Shown piece after piece: positions 8,599 to 19,845 of a stretch of 37,970 bases of DNA (position 1 is the stretch's first letter; each line of letters starts with the position of its first letter). Location of the stretch: positions 1 to 37,970 of the forward strand of contig CALRGA010000005.1 in NCBI GenBank assembly GCA_943357025.1, given 5' to 3'. Below the pieces are notes generated by a model, which did no database searches, was not told the origin of the DNA, and saw only the letters and a program-made list of their open reading frames with translations. The translations under genes were made by a program, and so were the position numbers. Source of the stretch: Candidatus Uhrbacteria bacterium RIFOXYB12_FULL_58_10. Its GTDB lineage: Bacteria; Patescibacteriota; Patescibacteriia; UBA9934; GWF2-40-263.

Positions 8599-9147
8599 AT
8601 GGACGAGCAACTGCGTCGAATCTTGAACTTGGTGCGGAAAACCGGCGACCGGATGGTCGTGACGGACGGGAACGGGGAGGACGTGTACGTGGTCATGGGG
8701 CTGGAACAGTATGAGAATCTTGTGATTCCACAAGGAATCAAGGTCGTCCAGCCGCATAGTCGCGACGAACTCGATGATGGCTTGCCATCCGAAGCTTCTC
8801 GAAGCGAAGGATGGTTTGAGGATTGCGAGGCTCAGGAAGAACCGGGGAGGATCGTGCCCTCCCACGCTAAGGTTTCGGAGAGCAAGCCGGTCGCCCCGTC
8901 CGCGCCACCTTCTGACATTTGGGAGGCGATGCCGCCTGCGGGGACTGATTCGGAAACATGGGACATTTCAAGGATGTCAGACGTAGAAAAGATTGACTTG
9001 GAGAGGCAGTTCGAAAATTATCAACAGGAGAAGGGAAGGGTTGGCATCGCCGACGAAAAACTGGTCGCTCCGGTCGTTGAGGAGAAAACCGAGCCGAAAG
9101 ATGAGGATTTCAGCGAGGAACAGTTCTATCTCGAGCCGATCGACTAG
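8599..9147 (+). CDS. Hypothetical protein with Phd/YefM-antitoxin-like N-terminus
   Basis: RKTGDRMVVTDGNGEDVYVVMGLEQYENLV; acidic remainder. Confidence 0.6.
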   Translation: MDEQLRRILNLVRKTGDRMVVTDGNGEDVYVVMGLEQYENLVIPQGIKVVQPHSRDELDDGLPSEASRSEGWFEDCEAQEEPGRIVPSHAKVSESKPVAPSAPPSDIWEAMPPAGTDSETWDISRMSDVEKIDLERQFENYQQEKGRVGIADEKLVAPVVEEKTEPKDEDFSEEQFYLEPID

Positions 9148-9172
9148 GCTGGGTTGACGGGCGGGCGAGACC

Positions 9173-9201
9173 TTGCATTATCCGTTTCCCTCTGTTACAA
9201 T
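9173..9201 (+). promoter_or_regulatory. Promoter of tuf
   Basis: TTGCAT-N17-TACAAT with extended TGT. Confidence 0.75.
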
Positions 9202-9241
9202 TTCGCCGTTAATTAAAAAACAACCCTAACAAGAGCATTTT

Positions 9242-9311
9242 TTGCCCGCCTGGTTCAGTGGCACGCGTCGTGACACATTGAGCCGGCCGGGCAAGGTCGT
9301 AACGGACGACC
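9242..9311 (+). promoter_or_regulatory. Structured 5' leader of tuf
   Basis: Long interrupted hairpin TTGCCCG...CGGGCAA with nested arms, then GGTCGT-AACGG-ACGACC. Confidence 0.6.
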
Positions 9312-9328
9312 AAGCTCAAAAAATAGCT

Positions 9329-10522
<1,194 letters not shown>

Positions 10523-10553
10523 TCATTAAATAGGCTGTTCTTTCCTCATCACT

Positions 10554-10907
10554 GTGTCCAACGCAACAAAACCAACGGCAGCCAAGGCGGACAAGTCCGC
10601 GGACGGACAGCGCATTCGCATTCGCGTTCGCGCCTACGACCACAAGCTCATCGACCAGGCCACGATGACCATCATCAAGGCCGCCGAGCGCTCGGGAGCC
10701 AAGATTCACGGACCGATTCCGCTGCCGACCGAGAAGCGCAAGTACACGGTGAACCGCTCGACGTTCGTCCACAAGGATTCGCGGGAGCAGTATGAGATGC
10801 GCGTCCACAAACGTCTCATCGACATCACGGACCCGACGGAAAAGACCATCGATGCCCTGATGTCGCTCAACCTCCCAGCCGGGGTTGACGTGGAGATCAA
10901 GACCTAG
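10554..10907 (+). CDS. rpsJ: 30S ribosomal protein S10 (GTG start)
   Basis: [43 protein letters not shown]. Confidence 0.96.
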   Translation: MSNATKPTAAKADKSADGQRIRIRVRAYDHKLIDQATMTIIKAAERSGAKIHGPIPLPTEKRKYTVNRSTFVHKDSREQYEMRVHKRLIDITDPTEKTIDALMSLNLPAGVDVEIKT

Positions 10908-10944
10908 TACAATCGCCGCAGATTGAGGAACACAGAAGAAAGAT

Positions 10945-10974
10945 CCCCCTCCCGTCCGCAAGGCCGGGAGGGGG
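10945..10974 (+). promoter_or_regulatory. GC-rich hairpin in the rpsJ-rplC intergenic leader
   Basis: CCCCCTCCCG-tccgcaaggc-CGGGAGGGGG, 10-bp perfect stem, no T-tract after it. Confidence 0.6.
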
Positions 10975-11064
10975 AAAACCTTCTGGAGCTTCCAATGTCG
11001 CAAGAAGGAAAACAACCCATTCATTAAGAATTCTCCCAAAAAACTGTTCTACGTTTGAACAGGT

Positions 11065-11125
11065 CAGAAGCTGTTAGTAAACCACCGTTAAGAGAGATTT
11101 CGCGACGTTTTACTACCAACTTCTG
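11065..11125 (+). promoter_or_regulatory. Two-stem leader structure upstream of rplC
   Basis: CAGAAG/CTTCTG enclosing TAGTAAAC/GTTTTACTA. Confidence 0.5.
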
Positions 11126-11195
11126 GCTTTTCGTTATCTTGGCCGGTTCGGTCAGGCGAGTCAGTTGTTAGCACGTCCCGTCGGGACCAATGTCT

Positions 11196-11822
11196 ATGCC
11201 ATTCATCATTGGACGAAAAATCGAGATGTCTCAGCAGTTTCGGGAGGACGGAACGGTCGTTGCGGTTACGCTCGTAAAGGCGGAACCGAACGTGGTCGCG
11301 CAGATTCGCGAACTGGAAAAGGACGGATACGTGGCGGTTCAGCTTGGAACGGACGTGAAGCGCGTCCTGAACCTGCCGGAGGCCGGACACGTAAAGGATC
11401 TTTCCCTGATGGGAACCCTGCGCGAGTTTCGCGTCGATTCTACGGACCTCACGCGCGGCAACGTAGTCGACGTGACCGCGTTCGCCCCGGGAATGCACGT
11501 CGACGTGACGGGTACCTCGAAGGGTCATGGATTCGCCGGCGTCATGAAGCGCCATCACTTTTCCGGAGGTCCGGCAACGCACGGTCAGAAGGACCAGATG
11601 CGCATGCCTGGCTCCATCGCCTCTCAGCGCCAAGGCCCGGTCTCAAAGGGTCAGCGCATGGCCGGACACATGGGCGACCAGCGCGCCACGGTCAAGAACC
11701 TTGAAATCGTCTCGGTCGATCCTATCAACAACATTCTCGCGATCTCTGGCGCCATTCCCGGCGCGCGCGGAGGCTTAATCCTCGTCGTGGCCCGCGAAGG
11801 CAAGCTCGTATGGCAAAAGTAA
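11196..11822 (+). CDS. rplC: 50S ribosomal protein L3
   Basis: MPFIIGRKIEMSQQF... GTSKGHGFAGVMKRHHFSGGPATHG. Confidence 0.96.
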   Translation: MPFIIGRKIEMSQQFREDGTVVAVTLVKAEPNVVAQIRELEKDGYVAVQLGTDVKRVLNLPEAGHVKDLSLMGTLREFRVDSTDLTRGNVVDVTAFAPGMHVDVTGTSKGHGFAGVMKRHHFSGGPATHGQKDQMRMPGSIASQRQGPVSKGQRMAGHMGDQRATVKNLEIVSVDPINNILAISGAIPGARGGLILVVAREGKLVWQK

Positions 11823-12445
11823 CGCTGCATAACCAGGCAGGAAAAGTGGTCGGCGAGCTGGAGCTCGACGCCGAAATCTTCGAGGTCAAGGCGAATCCCG
11901 CTCTTATCCACGAAGCGTTCGTGATCCAGAAGGCCAACGGCCGTCAGGTTCTCGCGCACACCAAGGATCGTTCCGAGGTGGCTGGCACGGGTAAGAAGCC
12001 GTGGAAGCAGAAGGGAACCGGACGCGCCCGCCACGGATCGCGCCGCTCCCCGATCTGGGTTGGAGGTGGAATCACCTTCGGACCGCGCAACGAGCGCAAC
12101 TTCTCGCTGAAGCTGAACCGCGTCGCTCGCCGCAAGGCGCTCGCCATGGTGCTCACCGACAAGCTCGTAAGCGAAAAGTTCGTGGCGATCGATACGATGG
12201 TTCTTCCGGAAAACAAGACCAAGACGATGATTTCCGTTCTGAAAAACCTTCCGGGCGCCGGAAAAAAGACGCTCGTGATTCTCGAACCGTCGAACATCGG
12301 AGCCTCTCTCGCCGCGCGCAACCTGCAGCGCGTCACGACGCTCTCCGCCCTATCGCTGAACATCGGCGACTTGCTTGCAAACGATTTCGTCGTGGCTTCC
12401 AAGGAAGCGATCGACGCCATCACGAAGACGTTTAAGCGCTCGTAA
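11810..12445 (+). CDS. rplD: 50S ribosomal protein L4
   Basis: [36 protein letters not shown]; overlaps the rplC end by 13 nt. Confidence 0.96.
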   Translation: MAKVTLHNQAGKVVGELELDAEIFEVKANPALIHEAFVIQKANGRQVLAHTKDRSEVAGTGKKPWKQKGTGRARHGSRRSPIWVGGGITFGPRNERNFSLKLNRVARRKALAMVLTDKLVSEKFVAIDTMVLPENKTKTMISVLKNLPGAGKKTLVILEPSNIGASLAARNLQRVTTLSALSLNIGDLLANDFVVASKEAIDAITKTFKRS

Positions 12446-12446
12446 T

Positions 12447-12893
12447 ATGGGAATTCTTGAAAAGTTCAAATCGAAGAAGGAACAGGAACTTAAGGGCGAC
12501 ATCGTCGCCGACGCCAAAGTGGTGAATCCGTCCTCCGCTCTGAAAGGAGCTTCGGAGGACAAGGGCGCAAAGAAACCGGCCGCAAAGAAGACCTCCAAGG
12601 TCATCCCGTCTGACCTTTCTGGAATCGTGTTGCGCCCGCTCGTCACCGAGAAGGCCGCGATCGTCGCCCACGGCGGCCAGTACACCTTCGTCGTCGCGAC
12701 GAGCGCCAATCGCGTGCAGGTGAAATCAGCCATCAAGGCCATGTTCGGAATCCTTCCCGAGTCGGTCAACATCATGTGCATGCGCGGCAAAGTTGTGCGA
12801 TTCGGCCGCTCCAACGGCCAGCGCGCTTCCTGGAAGAAGGCTGTCGTGACGATGCCGAAGGGAATGACGATCGACGTTTACGAAGGGGTCTAA
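12447..12893 (+). CDS. rplW: 50S ribosomal protein L23 with ~55-aa N-terminal extension
   Basis: Core [42 protein letters not shown]. Confidence 0.93.
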   Translation: MGILEKFKSKKEQELKGDIVADAKVVNPSSALKGASEDKGAKKPAAKKTSKVIPSDLSGIVLRPLVTEKAAIVAHGGQYTFVVATSANRVQVKSAIKAMFGILPESVNIMCMRGKVVRFGRSNGQRASWKKAVVTMPKGMTIDVYEGV

Positions 12894-12899
12894 AATCCT

Positions 12900-13745
12900 A
12901 TGCCGGTCAAAAAATACAATCCAACCACCAACGCGCGTCGGCTTTCCTCCGTCGATACCTTCGAGGATATCACGAAGACTGAGCCGGAACGGAGGCTGAC
13001 CATCGCCAAGAAGCAGCAGGCGGGTCGCTCCAACGGAAAGATCACGGTTCGCCATCGCGGCGGCGGCGCCAAGCGACGCATCCGCGTGGTCGACTTCAAG
13101 CACGACAAGCTGGACATCCCGGCCAAGGTCGTCGCGATCGAGTACGACCCGGGTCGCGGAGGACGCCTCGCGCTTCTGCAGTACGCGGACGGCGAGAAGC
13201 GCTATATGGTCGCGGCCATCGGCATGAAGGTAGGCACCATGATCGTGAACTCCAAGAAGAAGGGAGACGTACAGGATGGAAGCCGCTTCTGCCTCGAGAA
13301 CATTCCGGTTGGCATGAACGTGTACGACGTCGAGATTCTTCCGGGAAAGGGCGGACAGCTCGTGCGCGGCGCGGGACTCGGCGCCCAGCTCATGGCCGTG
13401 GAAGGATCATTTGCCACCATCAAGCTTCCGAGCGGAGAAATCCGCCAGGTTCCGAAGGAGTGCATGGCTACGGTCGGACGCGTGTCCAATCAGGACCGCC
13501 GCCTCATTCGCTGGGGCAAGGCCGGACGCACGCGACATCGCGGATTCCGCCCGACCGTCCGCGGAAAGGCAATGAACCCGGTCGACCACCCGCACGGCGG
13601 AGGAGAGGGCCGAAACTCTATCGGTCTCAAGAATCCGAAGACTCCCGCCGGAAAGCCGGCGCTCGGCGTCAAGACGCGCCACAAGAAGGCTTCCGACAAG
13701 CTCATCATCCAGCGACGTCCGAAAGGCCGGTTCGTGGGAGCATAA
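12900..13745 (+). CDS. rplB: 50S ribosomal protein L2
   Basis: HRGGGAKRRIRVVDFKHDK, VRGKAMNPVDHPHGGGEGR. Confidence 0.98.
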   Translation: MPVKKYNPTTNARRLSSVDTFEDITKTEPERRLTIAKKQQAGRSNGKITVRHRGGGAKRRIRVVDFKHDKLDIPAKVVAIEYDPGRGGRLALLQYADGEKRYMVAAIGMKVGTMIVNSKKKGDVQDGSRFCLENIPVGMNVYDVEILPGKGGQLVRGAGLGAQLMAVEGSFATIKLPSGEIRQVPKECMATVGRVSNQDRRLIRWGKAGRTRHRGFRPTVRGKAMNPVDHPHGGGEGRNSIGLKNPKTPAGKPALGVKTRHKKASDKLIIQRRPKGRFVGA

Positions 13746-13751
13746 AACCCT

Positions 13752-14072
13752 ATGTCTCGCAGCTCCAAGAAAGGTCCATTCGTGGACGAAAAAACCCAAA
13801 AGAAGGTTCTTGCCCTCAAGGCCGGCGACAAGACCGTCGTCAAGACCTGGGCGCGATCCTGCTCTATTACGCCGGAGATGGTGGGCTTCACCATCGCGGT
13901 GCACAACGGCAAGGATTTCATCCCGGTGCGCGTGGTCGAGAACATGGTCGGACACAAGCTCGGAGAGTTCTCCCCGACGCGCAAGTTCGTTCGCCACGGA
14001 GGCCAGGTTGCCGCCACGAGCCCGGGAGCCGCTCCCGCCGCGGCTGCCAAACCGGCCCCGAAGAAGAAATAA
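13752..14072 (+). CDS. rpsS: 30S ribosomal protein S19
   Basis: [14 protein letters not shown]...[34 protein letters not shown]. Confidence 0.97.
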   Translation: MSRSSKKGPFVDEKTQKKVLALKAGDKTVVKTWARSCSITPEMVGFTIAVHNGKDFIPVRVVENMVGHKLGEFSPTRKFVRHGGQVAATSPGAAPAAAAKPAPKKK

Positions 14073-14081
14073 TCATCCCAT

Positions 14082-14495
14082 ATGGAAGTGAAGGCCTACG
14101 CAAAAAATATTCGCATGTCCCCGCGCAAGGTGCGGCTCGTGATTGACGTTGTCCGCGGGATGGACGTCACGCGCGCCGCGACTCAGCTGCGCTTCCTGAA
14201 GAAGGACGCGGCCCTGCCGGTTCTGAAGCTTCTGAACTCGGCCGTGGCGAATGCGGATCACAACTTCCAGATCGCCGCCGAGACCTTGTTCGTAAAGACG
14301 ATCATGGCCGACGGCGGACCGGTGATTCATCGCTGGACGCCGAAGGCCTTCGGACGCTCCGCCCCGATTCGCAAGCGCACGAGCCACATCACGATCGTTC
14401 TCGACGTGATGGCTCCGAAGGCTGCGAAGAAGGCCGCCGCCGCCCAGAAGAAGGAGGCCAAGGCAAAAAAGGTTAAACCGGCGAAGGCGAACTAG
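14082..14495 (+). CDS. rplV: 50S ribosomal protein L22
   Basis: AKNIRMSPRKVRLVIDVVRGMDV; KRTSHITIVL. Confidence 0.95.
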   Translation: MEVKAYAKNIRMSPRKVRLVIDVVRGMDVTRAATQLRFLKKDAALPVLKLLNSAVANADHNFQIAAETLFVKTIMADGGPVIHRWTPKAFGRSAPIRKRTSHITIVLDVMAPKAAKKAAAAQKKEAKAKKVKPAKAN

Positions 14496-14496
14496 T

Positions 14497-15159
14497 ATGG
14501 GCAAAAAAACACATCCGATCGCGTTTCGCCTTGCCATCAACAAGGACTGGCAGGGTCACTGGTTCGCCGACAAGGATTTTCCAGCGTTTCTCCGCGAAGA
14601 CGTCATGGTTCGCGAGTTCCTGATGAAGGAGCTCCGCGAGGCCCAGGTCGACCGCGTGGATATCGACCGTTCCCGCCAGATCGTCACCATCAACGTTCGC
14701 GCTGCAAAGCCGGGCGTGGTGATCGGACGGGCCGGAGCCGGAATCGAGGAGCTGAAAAAGAAGATTAGGAAGAACTTTTTCGCCGGACGCCGCACGACGG
14801 TGAACGTCAACGTGAAGGAGGTGGAGAAGCCGGCGCTTTCGTCGCGCATCACCGCGCTCCAGATCATCGGCGACATCGAGAAGCGCATGCCGTTCCGCCG
14901 CATCATGAAGATGGCGATCGAGCGCGCGATGAAGGGCGGCGCGGAAGGAGTGAAGATCACCCTTTCCGGTCGTCTCAACGGCGCGGAAATCGCGCGAACC
15001 GAAACGCTCGCGAACGGAAAGATCCCGCTGCACAACCTGCGTGCGGACATCGACTTCGCCTCGCTTCCGGCACGCACTATCTACGGTGCCATCGGCGTGA
15101 AGATCTGGATCAACCGCGGCGAAGTTTTCGACAAGCCGGTCGTCGTCGAGAAGGCGTAA
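14497..15159 (+). CDS. rpsC: 30S ribosomal protein S3
   Basis: [35 protein letters not shown]. Confidence 0.97.
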   Translation: MGKKTHPIAFRLAINKDWQGHWFADKDFPAFLREDVMVREFLMKELREAQVDRVDIDRSRQIVTINVRAAKPGVVIGRAGAGIEELKKKIRKNFFAGRRTTVNVNVKEVEKPALSSRITALQIIGDIEKRMPFRRIMKMAIERAMKGGAEGVKITLSGRLNGAEIARTETLANGKIPLHNLRADIDFASLPARTIYGAIGVKIWINRGEVFDKPVVVEKA

Positions 15160-15169
15160 AAAAAACCCT

Positions 15170-15586
15170 ATGTTGATGCCAAAAAAAGTTAAGCACCGCA
15201 AGTGGCACAAGGGCCGCGCCCGCGGCAAGCGCATCGCGACGCGCAAGACGACGCTCGCTTTCGGCTCGGCCGGTTTGAAAGCCATGACCGAGGCATGGGT
15301 GACTTCCCGCCAAATCGAGGCGGCACGTCGCGCCATGACGCGCGCCATCAAGCGCGGCGGCAAAATCTGGATCCGCATTTTCCCGGACAAGCCGGTCACC
15401 ATCAAGGGGGCCGAAATGCCTATGGGTAAGGGAAAGGGAGCCGTCGACCACTACGTGGCCGTCGTGCGCCCGGGAACGGTTATGTTCGAGATTGACGGCG
15501 TCTCGCGCGAACTCGCGCAGGAGGCGATGAATCTCGCCGCGTACAAGCTTCCGTGCAAGACCAAGGTGCTCTACCGCGAATCCTAA
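15170..15586 (+). CDS. rplP: 50S ribosomal protein L16
   Basis: [38 protein letters not shown]. Confidence 0.97.
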   Translation: MLMPKKVKHRKWHKGRARGKRIATRKTTLAFGSAGLKAMTEAWVTSRQIEAARRAMTRAIKRGGKIWIRIFPDKPVTIKGAEMPMGKGKGAVDHYVAVVRPGTVMFEIDGVSRELAQEAMNLAAYKLPCKTKVLYRES

Positions 15587-15595
15587 TATTTTCCT

Positions 15596-15784
15596 ATGGA
15601 AGACGTGAAAACCATGCGTTCACAGACCGTGGACGCGCTCAAGCGCTCATTGGCGGAAGCCGAGGGGCAGAGGCGCGACCTGCGCTTCAAGACCGCTTCC
15701 CACCAGCTGAAGCAGGTTCGCGTCCTCCGAGACGTCAAACAAACTATCGCGCGCCTCAACATGGTGCTCAACGAGAAGAAGTAA
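15596..15784 (+). CDS. rpmC: 50S ribosomal protein L29
   Basis: 62 aa between L16 and S17; LRDVKQTIARLNMVLNEK. Confidence 0.9.
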   Translation: MEDVKTMRSQTVDALKRSLAEAEGQRRDLRFKTASHQLKQVRVLRDVKQTIARLNMVLNEKK

Positions 15785-15788
15785 ATTT

Positions 15789-16052
15789 ATGCCAACCAAC
15801 ACCGCCAAAACTGAGAAAGTCGTTCGCGCCTTCACGGGCGTCGTCGTCTCCGACAAGATGGACAAGACCATCGTGGTTCGCGTCGACCGAACGGTAACGC
15901 ACTCCAAGTACCACAAGCGGTACGTGCGAAGCCAGACGTACAAGGTGCACGACGAAAAGAACGAGGCGAAGGAAGGCGAAATCGTCGCCTTTGTCGAGTG
16001 TCGTCCCATCTCCCGCGATAAGCGGTGGAGGCTGGTAAAGAAGAACGCCTAA
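15789..16052 (+). CDS. rpsQ: 30S ribosomal protein S17
   Basis: [27 protein letters not shown]. Confidence 0.96.
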   Translation: MPTNTAKTEKVVRAFTGVVVSDKMDKTIVVRVDRTVTHSKYHKRYVRSQTYKVHDEKNEAKEGEIVAFVECRPISRDKRWRLVKKNA

Positions 16053-16053
16053 T

Positions 16054-16425
<372 letters not shown>

Positions 16426-16426
16426 T

Positions 16427-16750
16427 ATGAAGATTAAAACAGGCGACAACGTCCGCGTCATGGCGGGCAAGGACAAGGGAAAAGAGGGCAAGGTTCTTCA
16501 GGTTTTCCCGAAGCTGGAGCGCGTGGTCGTTGACAATGTCAACATGCTCACGAAGCACCTCAAGAAGCGAGGGGAAGCCCCGGGACAGACCATCAAGTTT
16601 CCTTCTCCTCTTCATGTCTCGAATCTTCAGATCATTTCCGCGAAAAGCGGAAAGACCGGACGCATCGGGTTCTCCCTCATCGAGAAGGACGGCACGAAGC
16701 TGAAGGTGCGCGTGATTCGCTTGAAGAGCGGATCGGAACAGATCGAATAA
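16427..16750 (+). CDS. rplX: 50S ribosomal protein L24
   Basis: [28 protein letters not shown] (KOW motif). Confidence 0.96.
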   Translation: MKIKTGDNVRVMAGKDKGKEGKVLQVFPKLERVVVDNVNMLTKHLKKRGEAPGQTIKFPSPLHVSNLQIISAKSGKTGRIGFSLIEKDGTKLKVRVIRLKSGSEQIE

Positions 16751-16751
16751 T

Positions 16752-17324
16752 ATGGACTTGAAAGAAACCTACAAATCAGCCGTCGTTCCCAAGCTCATGG
16801 AAGAGTTCGGATATAAGAACCCGAACCAGGTACCGAAGGTGCTCAAGGTGACGCTGAACATCGGTCTTGGAAAAGGACTGAAGGACGCGAAGTACCTCGA
16901 GACCTCCGAGAACACGCTCAAGCGCATCTCCGGACAGATTCCGGTAAAGACGAAGGCGAGCAAGTCCATCGCGGCGTTCAAGATCCGCGAGGGCATGGTG
17001 GTCGGCATGAAGGTGACCATGCGAGGAAAGCGCATGTGGGACTTCCTCGAGAAGCTCGTAAAGGTGTCCATCCCGCGTATCCGCGACTTTCGCGGCGTCC
17101 CGGCAACCGGGTTTGACGCGCTTGGAAACTACACGCTCGGCTTCACCGAGCATACGGCTTTCCCGGAGATTCACACCGACGAGATCGAGGTGATCCACGG
17201 CCTGCAGGTGACCATTTCCATGAGCACGACGAAGACCTCTGAGGGAAAGGCCGTCCTGACCCACCTTGGCTTCCCGTTCGCGACCGGAATCGACGTTGAT
17301 AAAAAACGTAAAGCTCGCACGTAA
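16752..17324 (+). CDS. rplE: 50S ribosomal protein L5
   Basis: [40 protein letters not shown]. Confidence 0.97.
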   Translation: MDLKETYKSAVVPKLMEEFGYKNPNQVPKVLKVTLNIGLGKGLKDAKYLETSENTLKRISGQIPVKTKASKSIAAFKIREGMVVGMKVTMRGKRMWDFLEKLVKVSIPRIRDFRGVPATGFDALGNYTLGFTEHTAFPEIHTDEIEVIHGLQVTISMSTTKTSEGKAVLTHLGFPFATGIDVDKKRKART

Positions 17325-17329
17325 GCCAT

Positions 17330-17515
17330 ATGGCAACGGAGAATCAGATCGCAAAATCGAAGCGGAAACCAAAGTATTCGACCCGCAAGGTGAATCGCTG
17401 CTGGAAGTGCGGACGCCGGCACGGGTTCATGCGCGCGTTTGAACTTTGCCGCATCTGTTTCCGTGAATTGGCTAACCGAGGAGAAATCCCCGGAATCGTA
17501 AAAGCAAGCTGGTAA
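17330..17515 (+). CDS. rpsZ: 30S ribosomal protein S14 type Z (zinc-binding)
   Basis: 61 aa, [38 protein letters not shown]. Confidence 0.96.
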   Translation: MATENQIAKSKRKPKYSTRKVNRCWKCGRRHGFMRAFELCRICFRELANRGEIPGIVKASW

Positions 17516-17516
17516 T

Positions 17517-17912
17517 ATGATGACCGACCCGATCTCAGACATGCTCACCCGGCTGCGAAACGCCTTCAAGGTTAAGAAGCGCGAGGTGGTCTTGCCGTAC
17601 TCGAACGTCAAGTTCGCGATCGCCAAGATCCTCGAGAAGGAAGGCTTCGTGAACGGAATTGAAAAGCGAACGCCCGAGGGCTCGCACCCGGCGCTGCGCG
17701 TCGGCTTGACGTACCGCGACGGCGCCGCCTCCATCACGGAGGTGCACCGCGTGAGCACGCCGGGCCACCGCGTGTACGCCAAGTGCGACGAGATGCCGCG
17801 CGTCATGTCCGACATGGGCATCGCGATCATTTCGACGTCCAACGGCCTCATGACCAACAAGGAAGCCCGCTCCCGCAAGCTCGGCGGAGAGGTTATTTGC
17901 GAAGTGTTTTAA
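17517..17912 (+). CDS. rpsH: 30S ribosomal protein S8
   Basis: MMTDPISDMLTRLRNAFKV; STSNGLMTNKEARSRKLGGEVIC. Confidence 0.97.
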   Translation: MMTDPISDMLTRLRNAFKVKKREVVLPYSNVKFAIAKILEKEGFVNGIEKRTPEGSHPALRVGLTYRDGAASITEVHRVSTPGHRVYAKCDEMPRVMSDMGIAIISTSNGLMTNKEARSRKLGGEVICEVF

Positions 17913-17915
17913 CAT

Positions 17916-18473
17916 ATGTCCCGCATTGGAAAAAAACCGATCCTGATTCCCGCGAAGGTTGACGTCGTCGTCAACGGCCAGCAGGTGACCGTAACCGGTC
18001 CCAAGGGAACCCTTTCTCGTGCGCTCAACTCGCATGTGACCGCCGTCGTCTCGGACATCGAGGGAGGCAAGGGCGTCCTTGTCACCGTTCTCGACCCGGA
18101 GCTCGTGGCCGACCGCGCCCAGTGGGGAACCGCGCGCGCCAACATCGCCAACATGGTGACGGGCGTGACGGAAGGATTCAAGAAGGTGCTCGAGATCAAT
18201 GGCGTCGGTTTCCGCGTCGCCGTGCAGGGAAAGAAGATCACCATGAACCTCGGCTTCTCGCACGACGTGATCTTCGACCTTCCGGAAGGCGTCACCGCCC
18301 TCGCGGAAAAGAACGTCCTCACCCTCACGGGCAATGATCGCGATGAGGTCGGCCTCACTGCCGCGCGCATCCGCAAGCTCCGCCCGCCGGAGCCGTACAA
18401 GGGCAAGGGAATCAAGTACATCGACGAAGTGATTCGCCGCAAGGCCGGTAAGGCCGCGAAGGCGAGCGCCTAG
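17916..18473 (+). CDS. rplF: 50S ribosomal protein L6
   Basis: [42 protein letters not shown]. Confidence 0.97.
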   Translation: MSRIGKKPILIPAKVDVVVNGQQVTVTGPKGTLSRALNSHVTAVVSDIEGGKGVLVTVLDPELVADRAQWGTARANIANMVTGVTEGFKKVLEINGVGFRVAVQGKKITMNLGFSHDVIFDLPEGVTALAEKNVLTLTGNDRDEVGLTAARIRKLRPPEPYKGKGIKYIDEVIRRKAGKAAKASA

Positions 18474-18477
18474 AAAT

Positions 18478-18834
18478 ATGCCAAACACGATCAAAGCAAA
18501 AAATGAGAGGGCCGGACGTCGCGCGAAACGCGTGCGATCGCGCATGCACGGCACGAAGGAGTGCCCGCGCCTGAGCGTCCACCGAAGCCTGAAGCACATC
18601 CGCTGCCAGCTCATCGACGACAACGCCGGCGTCACCCTCGCGAGCGCGTCCGACAAGGATATCTCGGAGAAGGCGAAGCCGATCGTCATAGCGAAGGCTG
18701 TTGGCGCGAAGCTTGCCGAGAAGGCCAAGGCCGCCGGCATCGACATGGTCGTGTTTGACCGCGGTGCCAACCGGTACGCGGGACGCGTCGCGGCGCTTGC
18801 CGACGGAGCGCGCGAAGGCGGACTCAACTTTTAA
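18478..18834 (+). CDS. rplR: 50S ribosomal protein L18
   Basis: [56 protein letters not shown]. Confidence 0.97.
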   Translation: MPNTIKAKNERAGRRAKRVRSRMHGTKECPRLSVHRSLKHIRCQLIDDNAGVTLASASDKDISEKAKPIVIAKAVGAKLAEKAKAAGIDMVVFDRGANRYAGRVAALADGAREGGLNF

Positions 18835-18839
18835 ACCCT

Positions 18840-19397
18840 ATGGAAGCACAAACACGAAAACCGAGCGGACGCACAGGAGCCGCGCCAGGAGCCCGACCGC
18901 AGCGCGCCGGAGGCGGAGGACGCCACAGCGAGCCGAAGGAGTTCGAGCAGAAGATCCTCGACCTTTCGCGCGTCACGCGCGTGACCGCCGGAGGAAAACG
19001 CATGTCGTTCCGCTGCACCCTTGTCATCGGCGACAAGAAAGGCCGCGTCGGACTGGGCGTTTCCAAGGGCGTCGACGTGCAGATTGCCATCGACAAGGCG
19101 TACCGACAGGCCAAGAAGAACGTCATCCGCGTGCCGATGATCCACGAGACCATCCCGCATCCGATCCAGGTGAAGTTCGGCTCGGCCATGGTTCTCCTGA
19201 AGCCGGCCCCGAGCGGTACCGGTCTCAAGTGCGGCGGAGCGGTCCGCATGGTGCTCGAGTTCGCGGGCGTCCCGAACGCCTCTTCCAAGATCCTGAACTC
19301 TTCCAACAAAATCAACATCGCGAAGGCAACGTTCGAAGCGATCAAACAGCTTCGCCTTCCGAAGAAACCGGCCGTGGCGCAAGCCGTGGCCGCATAA
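18840..19397 (+). CDS. rpsE: 30S ribosomal protein S5
   Basis: VTAGGKRMSFRCTLVIGDKKGRVGLGVSKG. Confidence 0.97.
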   Translation: MEAQTRKPSGRTGAAPGARPQRAGGGGRHSEPKEFEQKILDLSRVTRVTAGGKRMSFRCTLVIGDKKGRVGLGVSKGVDVQIAIDKAYRQAKKNVIRVPMIHETIPHPIQVKFGSAMVLLKPAPSGTGLKCGGAVRMVLEFAGVPNASSKILNSSNKINIAKATFEAIKQLRLPKKPAVAQAVAA

Positions 19398-19403
19398 CCA
19401 CCT

Positions 19404-19838
19404 ATGGCGTTTACCCTCCACACAATTCGTCCGGCAAAAGGCGCCCGCAAGGCCGCCAAGCGCGTCGGTCGCGGCCTCTCCAAAGGCGGTTCCTATTCGG
19501 GCCGCGGCGTGAAGGGTCAGCGTGCCCGTTCGGGCGGTCGCTCCGGCCTCCAGCTCAAGGGACTGCGCCACATCATGCTCTCCACCAAGAAGAACCGCGG
19601 ATTCAAGAGCATCCATGAGAAGCCGATGGTCGTCAACGTGGCGATGCTCGCCAAGAACTTCGCCGACGGCGAAACGGTCAACCCGACCGTCCTGCTCGAG
19701 AAGGGTCTCGTTCCCGCCAAGGGCAAGGTGAAGCTGCTCGGCGACGGCGCCATCGCGATCAAGCTGGCCGTGGAAGGCTGCACGGTATCCGCGACGGCAA
19801 AAGAAAAGATCGAGAAGGCCGGCGGTTCGATCAAGTAA
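19404..19838 (+). CDS. rplO: 50S ribosomal protein L15
   Basis: KRVGRGLSKGGSYSGRGVKGQRARSG. Confidence 0.96.
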   Translation: MAFTLHTIRPAKGARKAAKRVGRGLSKGGSYSGRGVKGQRARSGGRSGLQLKGLRHIMLSTKKNRGFKSIHEKPMVVNVAMLAKNFADGETVNPTVLLEKGLVPAKGKVKLLGDGAIAIKLAVEGCTVSATAKEKIEKAGGSIK

Positions 19839-19845
19839 CCAAAAT

